From CAZWCX01 sp964632945 (GTDB lineage Bacteria > Planctomycetota > MHYJ01 > WSZJ01 > CAZWCX01): 64,000 bases of DNA. Each line of letters opens with the position of its first letter. Within the stretch, counting starts at the first letter, position 1. The translations under genes and the position numbers were made by a program. This document shows, one piece after another, positions 31,513-39,604 of the stretch. The stretch lies in contig CAZWCX010000027.1 in NCBI GenBank assembly GCA_964632945.1, positions 3,097-67,096 of the forward strand. The letters run 5' to 3'. The notes under the pieces were generated by a model that saw only the letters and a list, made by a program, of their open reading frames with translations, had not been told where the DNA came from and searched no databases.

Positions 31513-32511
31513 CTAGGGTACGACCCGCGTGAGCGGGAACCCCGCGGTGCCGTGGTAGAGCCCGAGGTTGTAGGTGGTGGCGGTCTGGCGCACGGCGGCC
31601 TCGGTCGCCAGCGCATGACGCTCGTGGGCGGGCAGGGCCGCCAGCGCGGGATCGGCCATGATCGCGGCCATGCGCGTCGCATAGGCGGTGTTGTAGGTGG
31701 CCCGGATCCCCGCCGCCGTCGTCCCCGGCGGCCAGGAGGTGGTGGTCTGGACCAGCGCCCACTGGTGGCCGTCGGTCGTCTGCACGACCTCGAATCCGTT
31801 GCCGTCGCCGAACATCCCGACGATGTCCGCGGCGCTGTAGATCGTCCCCTCGTCGTGCTCCCACGGATGCGTGTGGAAGACGCCGACCTGCGTCGTTCCC
31901 GCCGGGACCGTGCCGTTGGGCTGGAATCCGGCGGTGCTTCCGGGTCCCGCGTTGGCGAGAATCAAGTTGCCGGTGCCGTCGATCACCAGGGTCGCGCCGT
32001 GTTCCCGGAGCTGGGAACTGAAGTCGGGAATGCCGTCCCCGTCGGTATCCGTATCGATCGGGAATCCTCCCGGCGGCAGCGGCCCGATCGGGCGGCTTTC
32101 CCGGAACGCGGCCGAGAACGCCTCGGTCACATTCGTCGGGAAGATCAGCTGCTGCGGCAGATTGGCCAGCGTCGGCGCCTGGTAGACGGGCGGCGTCCCG
32201 CCGATCAAAGAGGCGGCGTTGGTCACGCCCGGCCCCAGCAGCGACTGGTACGCGGGCATCGCCTCGTTGGCCGGCGCGGATCCGGGGAGATTCCCGGTCG
32301 GGGGCGCAAAGCCCGCGGGAACGTTTCCGGTCGGAAACTGGAGCGAGGCGGACTTGGGGGCCCCGTCATCGATGCTCCGCGTCGCGGCCGTGAACAACTT
32401 GGCGATGCGGCGCCCGAAGAGCGTGACGATGCCGATCACGGCGATGGAAACAGCGGCGAGGATGATCACCCACTCCGCCGTGGATGCCCCGCGGGTGCGT
32501 CGTTGCGGCAT
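31513..32511 (-). CDS. Class III (Flp-like) prepilin fused to a JAMM/DUF4329-like metalloprotease domain, copy 2
   Basis: 332 residues from ATG 32511 (GGAGG upstream). RTRGASTAEWVIILAAVSIA is a prepilin signal with Glu13 at +5 after Gly8 and a hydrophobic helix. A Pro/Gly-rich linker includes IDTDTDGDGIPD, a calcium-binding-type repeat. The C-terminal domain has Glu170 (REHGATLVIDG), FHTHPWEHDE (His213, His215) and YSAAD (Ser226, Asp229), close to the JAMM arrangement E...H-x-H-P...S-x-x-D with three extra residues in the loop. Its C-terminal end (NLGLYHGTAGFPLTRVVP) matches that of copy 1 (GLALYRGRAGEPVRRVH). The secreted partner follows 9 nt downstream. No Tad secretion genes are in the window. 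Confidence 0.78.
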   Translation of the reverse strand: MPQRRTRGASTAEWVIILAAVSIAVIGIVTLFGRRIAKLFTAATRSIDDGAPKSASLQFPTGNVPAGFAPPTGNLPGSAPANEAMPAYQSLLGPGVTNAASLIGGTPPVYQAPTLANLPQQLIFPTNVTEAFSAAFRESRPIGPLPPGGFPIDTDTDGDGIPDFSSQLREHGATLVIDGTGNLILANAGPGSTAGFQPNGTVPAGTTQVGVFHTHPWEHDEGTIYSAADIVGMFGDGNGFEVVQTTDGHQWALVQTTTSWPPGTTAAGIRATYNTAYATRMAAIMADPALAALPAHERHALATEAAVRQTATTYNLGLYHGTAGFPLTRVVP

Positions 32512-32544
32512 GGCTGGAATCCTCCGGAGAGAGAAGCCGGCCTC

Positions 32545-32574
32545 AGTGTAGCCCGATCCGCGCGAGAAGATCAA
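32545..32574 (-). promoter_or_regulatory. Sigma-70-type promoter of the second prepilin-JAMM gene
   Basis: On the minus strand: TTGATC (32574-32569), 18-nt spacer, TACACT (32550-32545). The predicted leader is about 27 nt and carries the GGAGG ribosome site. Confidence 0.55.
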
Positions 32575-32694
32575 CCCGCGTGCGCTCGGAAATCCGGGAT
32601 GGGACGTACGCGGGCGATCCCGCCCCCGCGCCATTCGAATTCGATGCCCGAATCCCGGATGCGCCCCGGCGGGTCGCGCGCTATCATCCCCCCC

Positions 32695-33756
32695 ATGAGC
32701 GACCTGCCTTCCCCCCGACTCCTGTACCGGGCCCTGGTCCGGCGTGACCCGGCCTTCGAGGGCGTTTTCTTCGCCGCCGTGAAGACGACGGCGATCTTCT
32801 GCCGTCCGACCTGTCCGGCGCGGAAGCCGAAGGCGCGGAACGTGGAGTACTTCGCCCGCGCCGCGGACGCGTTGCGGGCGGGATACCGTCCGTGCGCACG
32901 ATGCCGCCCGATGGCGCGCGCGGCGGGAACGCCGGACCTGGTGCGCCGGTTGCTCGAGGAGGTGGATCGCGCGCCCACGCGCACGGTCACGGAAGCCGCC
33001 CTGCGCGCCCTGGGCATCGATCCGTCGACCGCGCGCCGGCAGTTCCGGCGCACCTTCGGGATGACGTTTCATGCGTATCAACGGGCGCGCCGGATGGGTT
33101 CGGCGCACCACGACCTTCGCAATGGGGAGACCGTGATGCAAGCGCAGCTGGACCATGGGTACGAATCCGCAAGCGGCTTCTGGGACGCCTTCAAGCGCAC
33201 GCTCGGCGCCCCCCCGACGCGGGCCGGCGCGGTGCGCTGTCTCTACGCGGAACGGATCGACACGCCGCTCGGCCCGATGCTCGCCCTCGCCGACGACGCC
33301 GGGCTGCACCTCCTGGAGTTCGTCGATCGCCGCGCGCTGGAGTCGGAACTCGCGGGTCTGCGTCGCGACCTCGGCTGCGCGATCACCCCGGGTCACCACG
33401 CCTTCCTGGCCGTGCTCGCAGCGGAACTGAAGGCGTACTTCGACGGGGCCGGGCGCGGATTCACCGTCCCGCCGGTGATTCGCGGCTCCGCGTTCGAAAT
33501 GCAGGTCTGGGAGCGCCTGCGCACGATTCCGCCGGGCGAAACCCGCTCCTACGCGGAGATCGCGCAGGCCTGCGGACGCCCGCAAGCCGTGCGCGCCGTC
33601 GGACGCGCCAACGGCCGCAATCGTCTCTGCCTGATCGTTCCCTGCCATCGCGTCATCCGCTCCGACGGCGCGCTCTGCGGGTACGGCGGCGGAGTCTGGC
33701 GGAAGCAATGGCTGCTCAACCACGAGCGCGCCGCCGCCCTGGCGAATGCGGATTGA
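32695..33756 (+). CDS. ada: Ada: methyl-DNA repair methyltransferase and AraC-type activator
   Basis: 353 residues with the complete Ada layout. The N-terminal zinc domain carries Cys36, Cys40, Cys67 and Cys70 (FCRPTCPARKP, PCARCRP); Cys36 is the methylphosphotriester acceptor. A helix-turn-helix region follows (AALRALGIDPSTARRQFRRT, HGYESASGFWDAFKRTLGAP). The C-terminal O6-methylguanine methyltransferase domain has GETRSYAEIA, RAVGRANGRN and the acceptor Cys317 in IVPCHRVIR. It repairs alkylated DNA and, once methylated, activates repair genes. TATCAT (32682-32687) lies only 7 nt before the ATG, so the message may be leaderless, although the -35 is poor. Confidence 0.94.
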   Translation: MSDLPSPRLLYRALVRRDPAFEGVFFAAVKTTAIFCRPTCPARKPKARNVEYFARAADALRAGYRPCARCRPMARAAGTPDLVRRLLEEVDRAPTRTVTEAALRALGIDPSTARRQFRRTFGMTFHAYQRARRMGSAHHDLRNGETVMQAQLDHGYESASGFWDAFKRTLGAPPTRAGAVRCLYAERIDTPLGPMLALADDAGLHLLEFVDRRALESELAGLRRDLGCAITPGHHAFLAVLAAELKAYFDGAGRGFTVPPVIRGSAFEMQVWERLRTIPPGETRSYAEIAQACGRPQAVRAVGRANGRNRLCLIVPCHRVIRSDGALCGYGGGVWRKQWLLNHERAAALANAD

Positions 33757-33940
33757 GCCGGACGAACGGCGCCTCTCGCGATCCCGGTCCCGGGGATGCG
33801 CGAATCCGTACCGACGGCCCGAGCCGTGCCGGTCGCCGGGCGTCGGCCGGAAGCTTCCGGTCGATCGGCAGGAGTCTCGAACCCGTTGACATCCGGGCAT
33901 CGGGCCGGTCATCGTACCGGCGACGAAGGAGAAGGCAGCC

Positions 33941-36406
33941 GTGCGGAAGCGAAAAGGCCGGGACGCGGCGTCGAAGGACGCGAAGACGCCGCGCGGGAAG
34001 GGTGCCCGTCGAAAGGACGGGCCCCCGGGAACCGCGCGCCCGGAGCGCAGGCCCCGACCCCGTTCGGCCGGAGATTCCCGGACCGATCGGACCGATCGCG
34101 CCGCTTCCGGTCGGGATTCCGGGCCCGGTCCGCGAGGGCAGGATCCTGCGGTCGCGGCGATCCCCTCTCTGTCTGCGGCGTTGCTCGATCCACAGGCTTC
34201 GGTCCGCCGGCAAGCCGCCGCGTCGCTGACGGCGGCGGTCGAGACCGCATGTGTTGCCGGCGAAGCCTCTTCCCGGAAGGGGGCGAAGCCCGGGGCGCTG
34301 CCCGACGCACCGGCGCTCGCGGCGATTCCCCACCTCGTGGCGGCAGCCGCGGCCCCGGAACCGGAGGTGTGCGATGCGGTCGCATCGGCGCTGTCCCGGG
34401 TCCGCACGGGCTACGAAGACCTTCACCCCCTCCTCTTCCATCCGAACGCGGGGATCCGCCGGGCCGTCTTCGCCGCATTCCGGGAGGGGAATGCGCGCGT
34501 GTGGTCCTGGCCGGAAAAGACGCGCGCCGCGTTCCACACCCACCTCACGGCCTACATTGCCGGGCTGGCCGGCCAAGCGGGTCCCCAATCCCCCGCCGGG
34601 CGCGCCTTCGCCGCCCCGGCCCGTCGGGGCGAGCGCCATTGGCCGCTGCACGTCGCCGCGGCCGCCGGCGATGCGGACCTCGTGATTCTCCTGCTCGGAT
34701 CCGGCTTCGACTCCTCCACGATGGACGGAACGGGAACCCTCCCCCTCATGTACCACCTGGAACGTACGGCCATCGATCCGGCGGTGGTCCGCGCTCTGGT
34801 GACGCCGGACCAATTGCGCCGCCGGGATCCGCGCGGCGACACGATGCTCCACCTCGCGGTGCGCGGCCGGCATTGGGATGCGGTCGCGCTCCTGGTCGAA
34901 GCCGGCGCGGACCGCGCGCAGCGGGATGCCGCGGGCCTCACCCCCGAAGAACTCGCCCGCGAGGCCGGGGCGCCGCCCGCAACGCGGGAGCGGCTGCGTC
35001 CGGACGATCCGACGAAGGCGGGGCCTCGCTGGGGCGCCATGCTGATGAATTCCCTCGCGGTCCAGATGCCCCCGATCACGACCGCCGAGCTCGCCGCCGC
35101 GGTCGAGCGACAGCGCGAGTTCGCGACCAGGGGCGGCGACTCGAGGGCGTGGGCCCCGGCGCGGTGCGAAGGCGGGCTTCACCTCGCCTCCCTCCCGGGC
35201 CCCGGCCCACGCCCGGCGACGCTGGCGTACACGAACTTCGCCGGAGCCGATCTGCGACGACTCTCCCTCCCCTGGGCGGACTTGACGGGTTCCTCGGCCC
35301 GCGGACAGGACCTCTCCGGCGCCTGCCTCTCTCACGGGATGCTGATCGACGCCGACTTCACGGCCGCCTCCCTCCGCGGGGCCCGTCTTTCCCATGCCGA
35401 TCTCTCCCGCGCCCGGCTCGTGGGATGCGACCTGCGAGAGGCGGATCTGACCGGCGCCGACCTCGAGCGCGCCGACCTGACGCGCGCCGATCTCCGCGGG
35501 GCGCGACGCGAGGGCGCTCGGCTCGACGGTGCGCGTCTCGACGGGGCCGTCCTGGAAGGAGATCCCGGGGCGCCGCGACCCGCACCTCCCCCGGCGCCGC
35601 CCGCCCCGATCGACCCGCCCGGCGCACCCGCGGAAGCCGCCCTGCACCTCCTGTGCGGAGCCGTCGCAGGCGAAGACCTGCTGCCGCTTGCGCCCCTCCT
35701 GCTGCGCCTGCTCGCCGTCCCGGAGGCCGCCGACCGGGCCGCAGCCGCCCTGGCCGCGCTGGGCCTGCAGGCGCCTCGGGCACGCGCCACCCTGCTCGAG
35801 CGGGTGCGCGAGCCGTCGCCCGCCCCACCCGACCTCGTCGACCGTGTCCTGACCTGGCTGAAGGCGCGCACCCTCCGGCTTCCGAACCTGTGCTGGCGGT
35901 GGGGCGGAGGAGACCATTCCGTGCAGCTGGCGGGAGATCGGCTGATCTGGCAGGTCGCCGAAGCACGGATCGAACAGCCGGTCGCGGACCTGGCGGCCCA
36001 GGGCCCGCCCGACGTCGGCGCCCCCGCCGCGATCCGGCTCGGGCTCGCGCAGTTCGTCCGCGCGCCGGTGTCCTCGGCGCTGGCGCGCGAGCGTTGGCTG
36101 GAGGCGCTCCCGGTCGGTCGGCCGGCGCGAACGGGAAGCGGGTGCGGGACGTGCGGCGGGCTGGGGGAGACGGAGCAGGCCGATGGCCGCGAGGGAGAAG
36201 CGCTGTCGGGCTCGACCGATCGACTCCGGACTCTGGCCCGACGTGGATCCCGGCAGGAGCTCCGGGTCTGCCCGGCGTGCGCGGCCTTGTTCCATTGGGA
36301 AAACGACTACGAGTTCATGGGCTGGGACGACTATTCCCTGCGCCGGATCGGCACGGAGGAGGCCCGTCGCCTCGTCGAATCCGACGAGTGGAGCTTCGGC
36401 ACCTGA
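33941..36406 (+). CDS. Mosaic repeat protein: HEAT-like, ankyrin and pentapeptide repeats with zinc-ribbon tail
   Basis: 821 residues from GTG 33941 (AAGGAGA upstream). A basic disordered head (about 1-65) leads to HEAT-like helices (AAIPSLSAALLDPQASVRRQ), ankyrin repeats at about 228-350 (HWPLHVAAAAGDADLVILLL, DTMLHLAVRGRHWDAVALLV) and a pentapeptide-repeat solenoid at about 440-535 (ADLREADLTGADLERADLTR-type A-D/N-L-x-x). Helical HEAT-like segments follow. The C-terminus has two Cys pairs, GCGTCGG and VCPACAALFHWEND, that may form a zinc ribbon. No signal peptide or enzyme domain is seen. Combining three solenoid types suggests a large cytoplasmic scaffold. TTGACA at 33886 may be its -35, with a poor -10. 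Confidence 0.82.
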   Translation: MRKRKGRDAASKDAKTPRGKGARRKDGPPGTARPERRPRPRSAGDSRTDRTDRAASGRDSGPGPRGQDPAVAAIPSLSAALLDPQASVRRQAAASLTAAVETACVAGEASSRKGAKPGALPDAPALAAIPHLVAAAAAPEPEVCDAVASALSRVRTGYEDLHPLLFHPNAGIRRAVFAAFREGNARVWSWPEKTRAAFHTHLTAYIAGLAGQAGPQSPAGRAFAAPARRGERHWPLHVAAAAGDADLVILLLGSGFDSSTMDGTGTLPLMYHLERTAIDPAVVRALVTPDQLRRRDPRGDTMLHLAVRGRHWDAVALLVEAGADRAQRDAAGLTPEELAREAGAPPATRERLRPDDPTKAGPRWGAMLMNSLAVQMPPITTAELAAAVERQREFATRGGDSRAWAPARCEGGLHLASLPGPGPRPATLAYTNFAGADLRRLSLPWADLTGSSARGQDLSGACLSHGMLIDADFTAASLRGARLSHADLSRARLVGCDLREADLTGADLERADLTRADLRGARREGARLDGARLDGAVLEGDPGAPRPAPPPAPPAPIDPPGAPAEAALHLLCGAVAGEDLLPLAPLLLRLLAVPEAADRAAAALAALGLQAPRARATLLERVREPSPAPPDLVDRVLTWLKARTLRLPNLCWRWGGGDHSVQLAGDRLIWQVAEARIEQPVADLAAQGPPDVGAPAAIRLGLAQFVRAPVSSALARERWLEALPVGRPARTGSGCGTCGGLGETEQADGREGEALSGSTDRLRTLARRGSRQELRVCPACAALFHWENDYEFMGWDDYSLRRIGTEEARRLVESDEWSFGT

Positions 36407-36761
36407 CCCGCCTCCGGAGTCCCCGACGATCCCACCGGCCGAACGCAGGCTTGCCGCCCACGGCGGGCGGCGATGCGGGCAGGCGGCCCGTCGCGCGTGC
36501 GTCGTTCTCTCCGTCCGGGAGTGGGCGTTCCGGCTCCCGTCGCGCCTCTCTCTGCGCGGGGCCCGCAGCGAACTCGACTCCGCGCGCCCGTTCACGCGCC
36601 GGCGGCGAACCCGAAGCACGGTCGTCGTTGCGACCGCGCCGCTCCGTCCGGTCCGGCTTGCCCGGGGGCACGGACGCAAGCTCGGACGACCGCTGGGCGA
36701 GGTCCGCCAGGGAGTGGGGGCGGTGGGGGCGGCCCGCATCCCACTCCACCTGGCCCGGATT

Positions 36762-36793
36762 CTTCGCGAAGCCGCGTCAGCGGCTTCGTGAAG
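36762..36793. repeat. Hairpin 1 of a three-hairpin element
   Basis: Fourteen base pairs (one G-U) between 36762-36775 and 36780-36793, loop GTCA. The arm begins CTTCGCGAAGCCGC. No T-run follows on either strand. Confidence 0.7.
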
Positions 36794-36843
36794 GATTCGC
36801 CTGCGGGCTCCTGCCTGCATCAGCCGCCAGAACCGCGGGGCGA

Positions 36844-36874
36844 CCGGCGTGCGACACACGGTGTCGCACGCTGG
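36844..36874. repeat. Hairpin 2 of a three-hairpin element
   Basis: Fourteen base pairs (one G-U) between 36844-36857 and 36861-36874, loop ACG. Its centre lies about 81 nt from that of hairpin 1, although the sequences differ. Confidence 0.7.
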
Positions 36875-36917
36875 GTGAGGCCGTCCTGCTCCGGACGACC
36901 TTCATGGCCGGCTGGAG

Positions 36918-36960
36918 CCGGATGGTTCGCGAACCGCGAAGCGGTTCGCGATTCATCCGG
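36918..36960. repeat. Hairpin 3 of a three-hairpin element
   Basis: Twenty paired positions (one mismatch, one G-U) between 36918-36937 and 36941-36960, loop GAA. Its centre lies 80 nt from that of hairpin 2. The inner arm is CGCGAACCGC. Confidence 0.7.
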
Positions 36961-37030
36961 GCTGCGACGGGCCGGGGCGGGTCGGAGGGAACCAACCCGC
37001 CCCAGGGCGCGATTTCGACCATGCCACGAA

Positions 37031-38365
37031 CTACCGCCCGGCAGCGCCAACCTCGGCGAGCGGGACGGAATGTTCCCCAACCCGATGGACCGCGCCGGAC
37101 GCGACCGGTTTCAGCGGGATCTGGATCTCGTTGAGCAATGCCGCGGGATCCTTCCCCGTCGGGTTTTCATACATCAGATGACGCGCGGGTCCGGACGCCT
37201 CCCAGACGGATTGCTCCGAGAGCCAGTCTTCCAGGATGGCGACTCCGCGCTCGCGCGTGTCCATGTTGTAGGGTCCCTTCAAGGCAACGCTCGCTACCGT
37301 GACCGGCTCGAGATCCTCGACCCACACCATCAGCCCTCGACCCGTGCGACCGCGGTCCGGTCCGGGGTAAAGGAAACCCACGCGAACCCGATCACGATCG
37401 GCGTCCGTGTAGTCCACCACCACCGGACGGGTCATGGGAAAACCGTTGAGTCGAATGTGCAGGTACAGGGGCCAGAAGGCGCGAACCGCCGCGCCGTCAT
37501 CCGCGTGCTCCATCCGGAAGGCAACGCGCGATGCCGGGTACCGCTTGACCACGATCTTGTCGATCGCCCCGATCTCGGACCAGCCGTCCGGCAGCCCTGC
37601 GGCCCTGGAGCGCCGTTCTCCCTTGCGGGCTGGATCGCGACCCGACTTTTTCCCGTCCTTGCGGGAACGGGCGGACTGCGCCGGGCTGGACAGGTCGGTC
37701 GCAAACACCTGCTCCGCGAAGGCGGCCAACCGGAACGCCGGCTCGCCGCCAACGCGGCCGATCGCGAAGACCGTCGTCGAGCGCCCTGCCTTCAGGGCGA
37801 GATCGAGCGGCCCGTACACGCGGTCGTCGGTCCCCGCCACCCGGATCTCCACCGGAAAGGTGCCGTCGGAGAGTTCGATCACGTCGGTCGCCTTCCCATA
37901 GGCGAGCGCCTGGATCGCCGGTTTTCCGCCCAACCAGACATCGACGGCGGGCGCACCCGGAGCAGCGTGAATGACGCGCAAGCGGGCTTGATCGGCTCGC
38001 GGGGCGCCGTCCTCCAGCGTGAGCAGCGACAGCCCCGGTTCCCCGCCTCCCGCCAACCCGATGGCCGCCACCGTCGTCAGGCTGCCGGGCGCGAACTCCA
38101 ATGTCGCCGGGCCGGCGACCGGCTTCGTGCTGCCCGTGGGCGCGATCGCCACCGACACCTTCCCGGCCGGCACGTCGAGATATCCGCTCGACTTCCCGAA
38201 GGTCAGTTCCTTCCCAGCGACCCGACCGTCCACCCACACGTCGACGGCCGGCGCATCCGGCGAGGCATGAATGATCCGGAGCCGGGCAGTCTGATCCGCC
38301 CCGATCGAGCCGGCTGCCAGGAGTGCTGCCGCCAGCGTGAATCCTGCAATGCCGAGATGTCTCAT
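37031..38365 (-). CDS. Secreted protein: two DUF4397 domains plus a SOUL heme-binding-like domain
   Basis: 444 residues from ATG 38365 (AGGAGG six nt upstream). A signal peptide (GIAGFTLAAALLAAGSIGA) precedes two tandem DUF4397 domains, each opening RLRIIHASPDAPAVDVWVDG or RLRVIHAAPGAPAVDVWLGG. After a basic linker the C-terminal 190 residues have the plan of SOUL/heme-binding or GyrI-like proteins: VVKRYPASRVAFRMEH, YLHIRLNGFPMTRPVVVDY, VASVALKGPYNMDTRERGVA and the closing LLNEIQIPL. The pairing of DUF4397 adhesion-like modules with a possible ligand-binding domain is unusual. Ligand unknown. It is convergent with the mosaic repeat gene across the hairpin region. Confidence 0.8.
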   Translation of the reverse strand: MRHLGIAGFTLAAALLAAGSIGADQTARLRIIHASPDAPAVDVWVDGRVAGKELTFGKSSGYLDVPAGKVSVAIAPTGSTKPVAGPATLEFAPGSLTTVAAIGLAGGGEPGLSLLTLEDGAPRADQARLRVIHAAPGAPAVDVWLGGKPAIQALAYGKATDVIELSDGTFPVEIRVAGTDDRVYGPLDLALKAGRSTTVFAIGRVGGEPAFRLAAFAEQVFATDLSSPAQSARSRKDGKKSGRDPARKGERRSRAAGLPDGWSEIGAIDKIVVKRYPASRVAFRMEHADDGAAVRAFWPLYLHIRLNGFPMTRPVVVDYTDADRDRVRVGFLYPGPDRGRTGRGLMVWVEDLEPVTVASVALKGPYNMDTRERGVAILEDWLSEQSVWEASGPARHLMYENPTGKDPAALLNEIQIPLKPVASGAVHRVGEHSVPLAEVGAAGR

Positions 38366-38779
38366 GTTCAACCTCCTGAATGGACGGGGGCGGCCGGGCG
38401 CCCTTTCCATGGGGGCCGTGATCGGACCTGCGCCGCCCCCCCCCGGAAAACTCGGCCGCCGACCGGGCGGTCGAGACTTCCCTCATCGTAGAGGAAAAAG
38501 ACGATCACACGAACCTCCGATCGTCTCCTTCGCCCCCCTCTGTCCGAGCGCGCGAAAACGGAGCGGAATGGCGAATCCATGGACACGGAGGCCGTCGTGG
38601 CGGGTCCGAGGCGTTGTGTCCCCCTCGATCGGGGAAACGGAGTTCGCTGGCGGACGACGATGCGCGCAGGTTCCGGAGGAAAACTCCAACGGAAGCGAGC
38701 GCCCTGGCTCTGCAAGCGGACGGAACGCGCGGCGGGCCCTGGACGTGGGTTGCAGCCCCCCGCGCGCCCCGCGGGGAGT
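38366..38779. other. Intergenic region downstream of nnrE, upstream of the DUF4397 gene
   Basis: No protein-like frame is seen. It contains a factor-independent terminator on the minus strand (38495-38526) and, just beyond it, TTCGTG-17-TACGAT on the minus strand (TACGAT at 38490-38485), a weak promoter candidate for the DUF4397 gene with a leader of about 110 nt. The remaining 250 nt next to nnrE show nothing. Confidence 0.5.
38495..38526 (-). terminator. Factor-independent terminator after nnrE
   Basis: On the minus strand, AGACGATC (38526-38519), a 12-nt loop and GATCGTCT (38506-38499) form an 8-bp stem, followed by more T residues to 38495. It would end the dnaE-nnrE transcript about 250 nt past the nnrE stop. 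Confidence 0.6.
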
Positions 38780-39484
38780 TCAGCCCCTCCGCGACGCGGC
38801 CTCCCGGTCCCAATCCTCCACCGCCTGCGCCGGGATCCCGATGTCGACCACGACCACCTCCCCCGCGTGCTCGGGACCGCGGCCGCGGTGGAAGCCCTGC
38901 TTCGCGAATGCGAGCGCGGCGGTGCGCCGCGCCCGAATCGCGTCCCCGAGCGGTTCGCCGGAGTCGGCGTCGAGGCCGCTGGGGACATCCACGGACAGGA
39001 CGGGCAGGCGGGCGGCATTCACCGCACGGATCACCTCGAGATCGGGTCCCGCCACCGGCCGGTCGAGGCCGGTGCCGAAGAGGGCGTCCACGAACAGGCC
39101 GCACCCGGCGGTGAGCGTCGCCAGCGCGGCGGAGTCTCCGGGCGACAGGTCGAGGATCGGCAAGCGGAGCCGGCGCGCGATCTCGAGATTGGTGAAGGCC
39201 GCGCCGCCGGGGCGGACCGCGGCGGCCCCGCCGGCGACGAAAATCCGGATCGGCGCGGCGTGGTTCGCCAGGTGGCGCGCAATCACGAAGCCGTCGCCCC
39301 CGTTGTTGCCGCGTCCGCACAGGATGTTCACGCCGCGGGAGGCGCCGCCGCCGAGCATCTCCGCGGCGACCCGGGCGGTGCCGGCGCCGGCGTTCTCCAT
39401 GAGGCAGATCTCGGGGATGCCGTAGTGGACGATCGCCCGGCGATCGAGCCACGTCATCTCCGCGCGGGATACGATCCGACCCAT
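38780..39484 (-). CDS. nnrE: NAD(P)H-hydrate epimerase (YjeF N-terminal domain only)
   Basis: 234 residues. AEMTWLDRRAIVHYGIPEIC and LMENAGAGTARVA open the YjeF_N fold; ILCGRGNNGGDGFVIARHL is the nucleotide-binding signature; LFGTGLDRPV and VLSVDVPSGLDADSGEPLG complete it. The enzyme interconverts R and S epimers of hydrated NAD(P)H so that a dehydratase can repair them. The usual fused C-terminal dehydratase (NnrD/CARKD) domain is absent, so that gene must be elsewhere. GGGAGG precedes the start. It lies 120 nt after dnaE on the same strand. Confidence 0.92.
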   Translation of the reverse strand: MGRIVSRAEMTWLDRRAIVHYGIPEICLMENAGAGTARVAAEMLGGGASRGVNILCGRGNNGGDGFVIARHLANHAAPIRIFVAGGAAAVRPGGAAFTNLEIARRLRLPILDLSPGDSAALATLTAGCGLFVDALFGTGLDRPVAGPDLEVIRAVNAARLPVLSVDVPSGLDADSGEPLGDAIRARRTAALAFAKQGFHRGRGPEHAGEVVVVDIGIPAQAVEDWDREAASRRG

Positions 39485-39604
39485 CGCACTCGCCTCCCGG
39501 ACCGGGGCTCCCCTGGAGACGCCCGACTCCGCTCTCCGCCCACGTCCGGCGAGCCCGCGACGGGATCTCCGCTTTGCGGGCCGGCGGACCCGGCGGCGCG
39601 CGGC

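Larger units (their letters stand above)
36407..37030. other. Gene-free stretch between convergent genes
   Basis: No reading frame here has a ribosome site or a protein-like composition. The first 350 nt show nothing notable. From 36762 to 36960 it holds three strong hairpins annotated separately. Longer antisense and sense frames across it have Arg/Pro/Ala-rich composition typical of chance in GC-rich DNA. Confidence 0.6.

Noticed and set aside
33886..33914. TTGACA as a promoter of the mosaic repeat gene
   Set aside because: The -35 is perfect, but position -10 reads TCATCG, so the promoter was not annotated as a feature.
36762..36960. Integron attC sites or CRISPR repeats
   Set aside because: The hairpins share no core-site sequence (GTTRRRY/RYYYAAC) and the units differ in sequence; there are no identical repeats with spacers.
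36777..37022. Short antisense frame inside the hairpin region
   Set aside because: It consists of the hairpin sequence itself, is Arg/Ser/Pro-rich and has no recognisable protein features.
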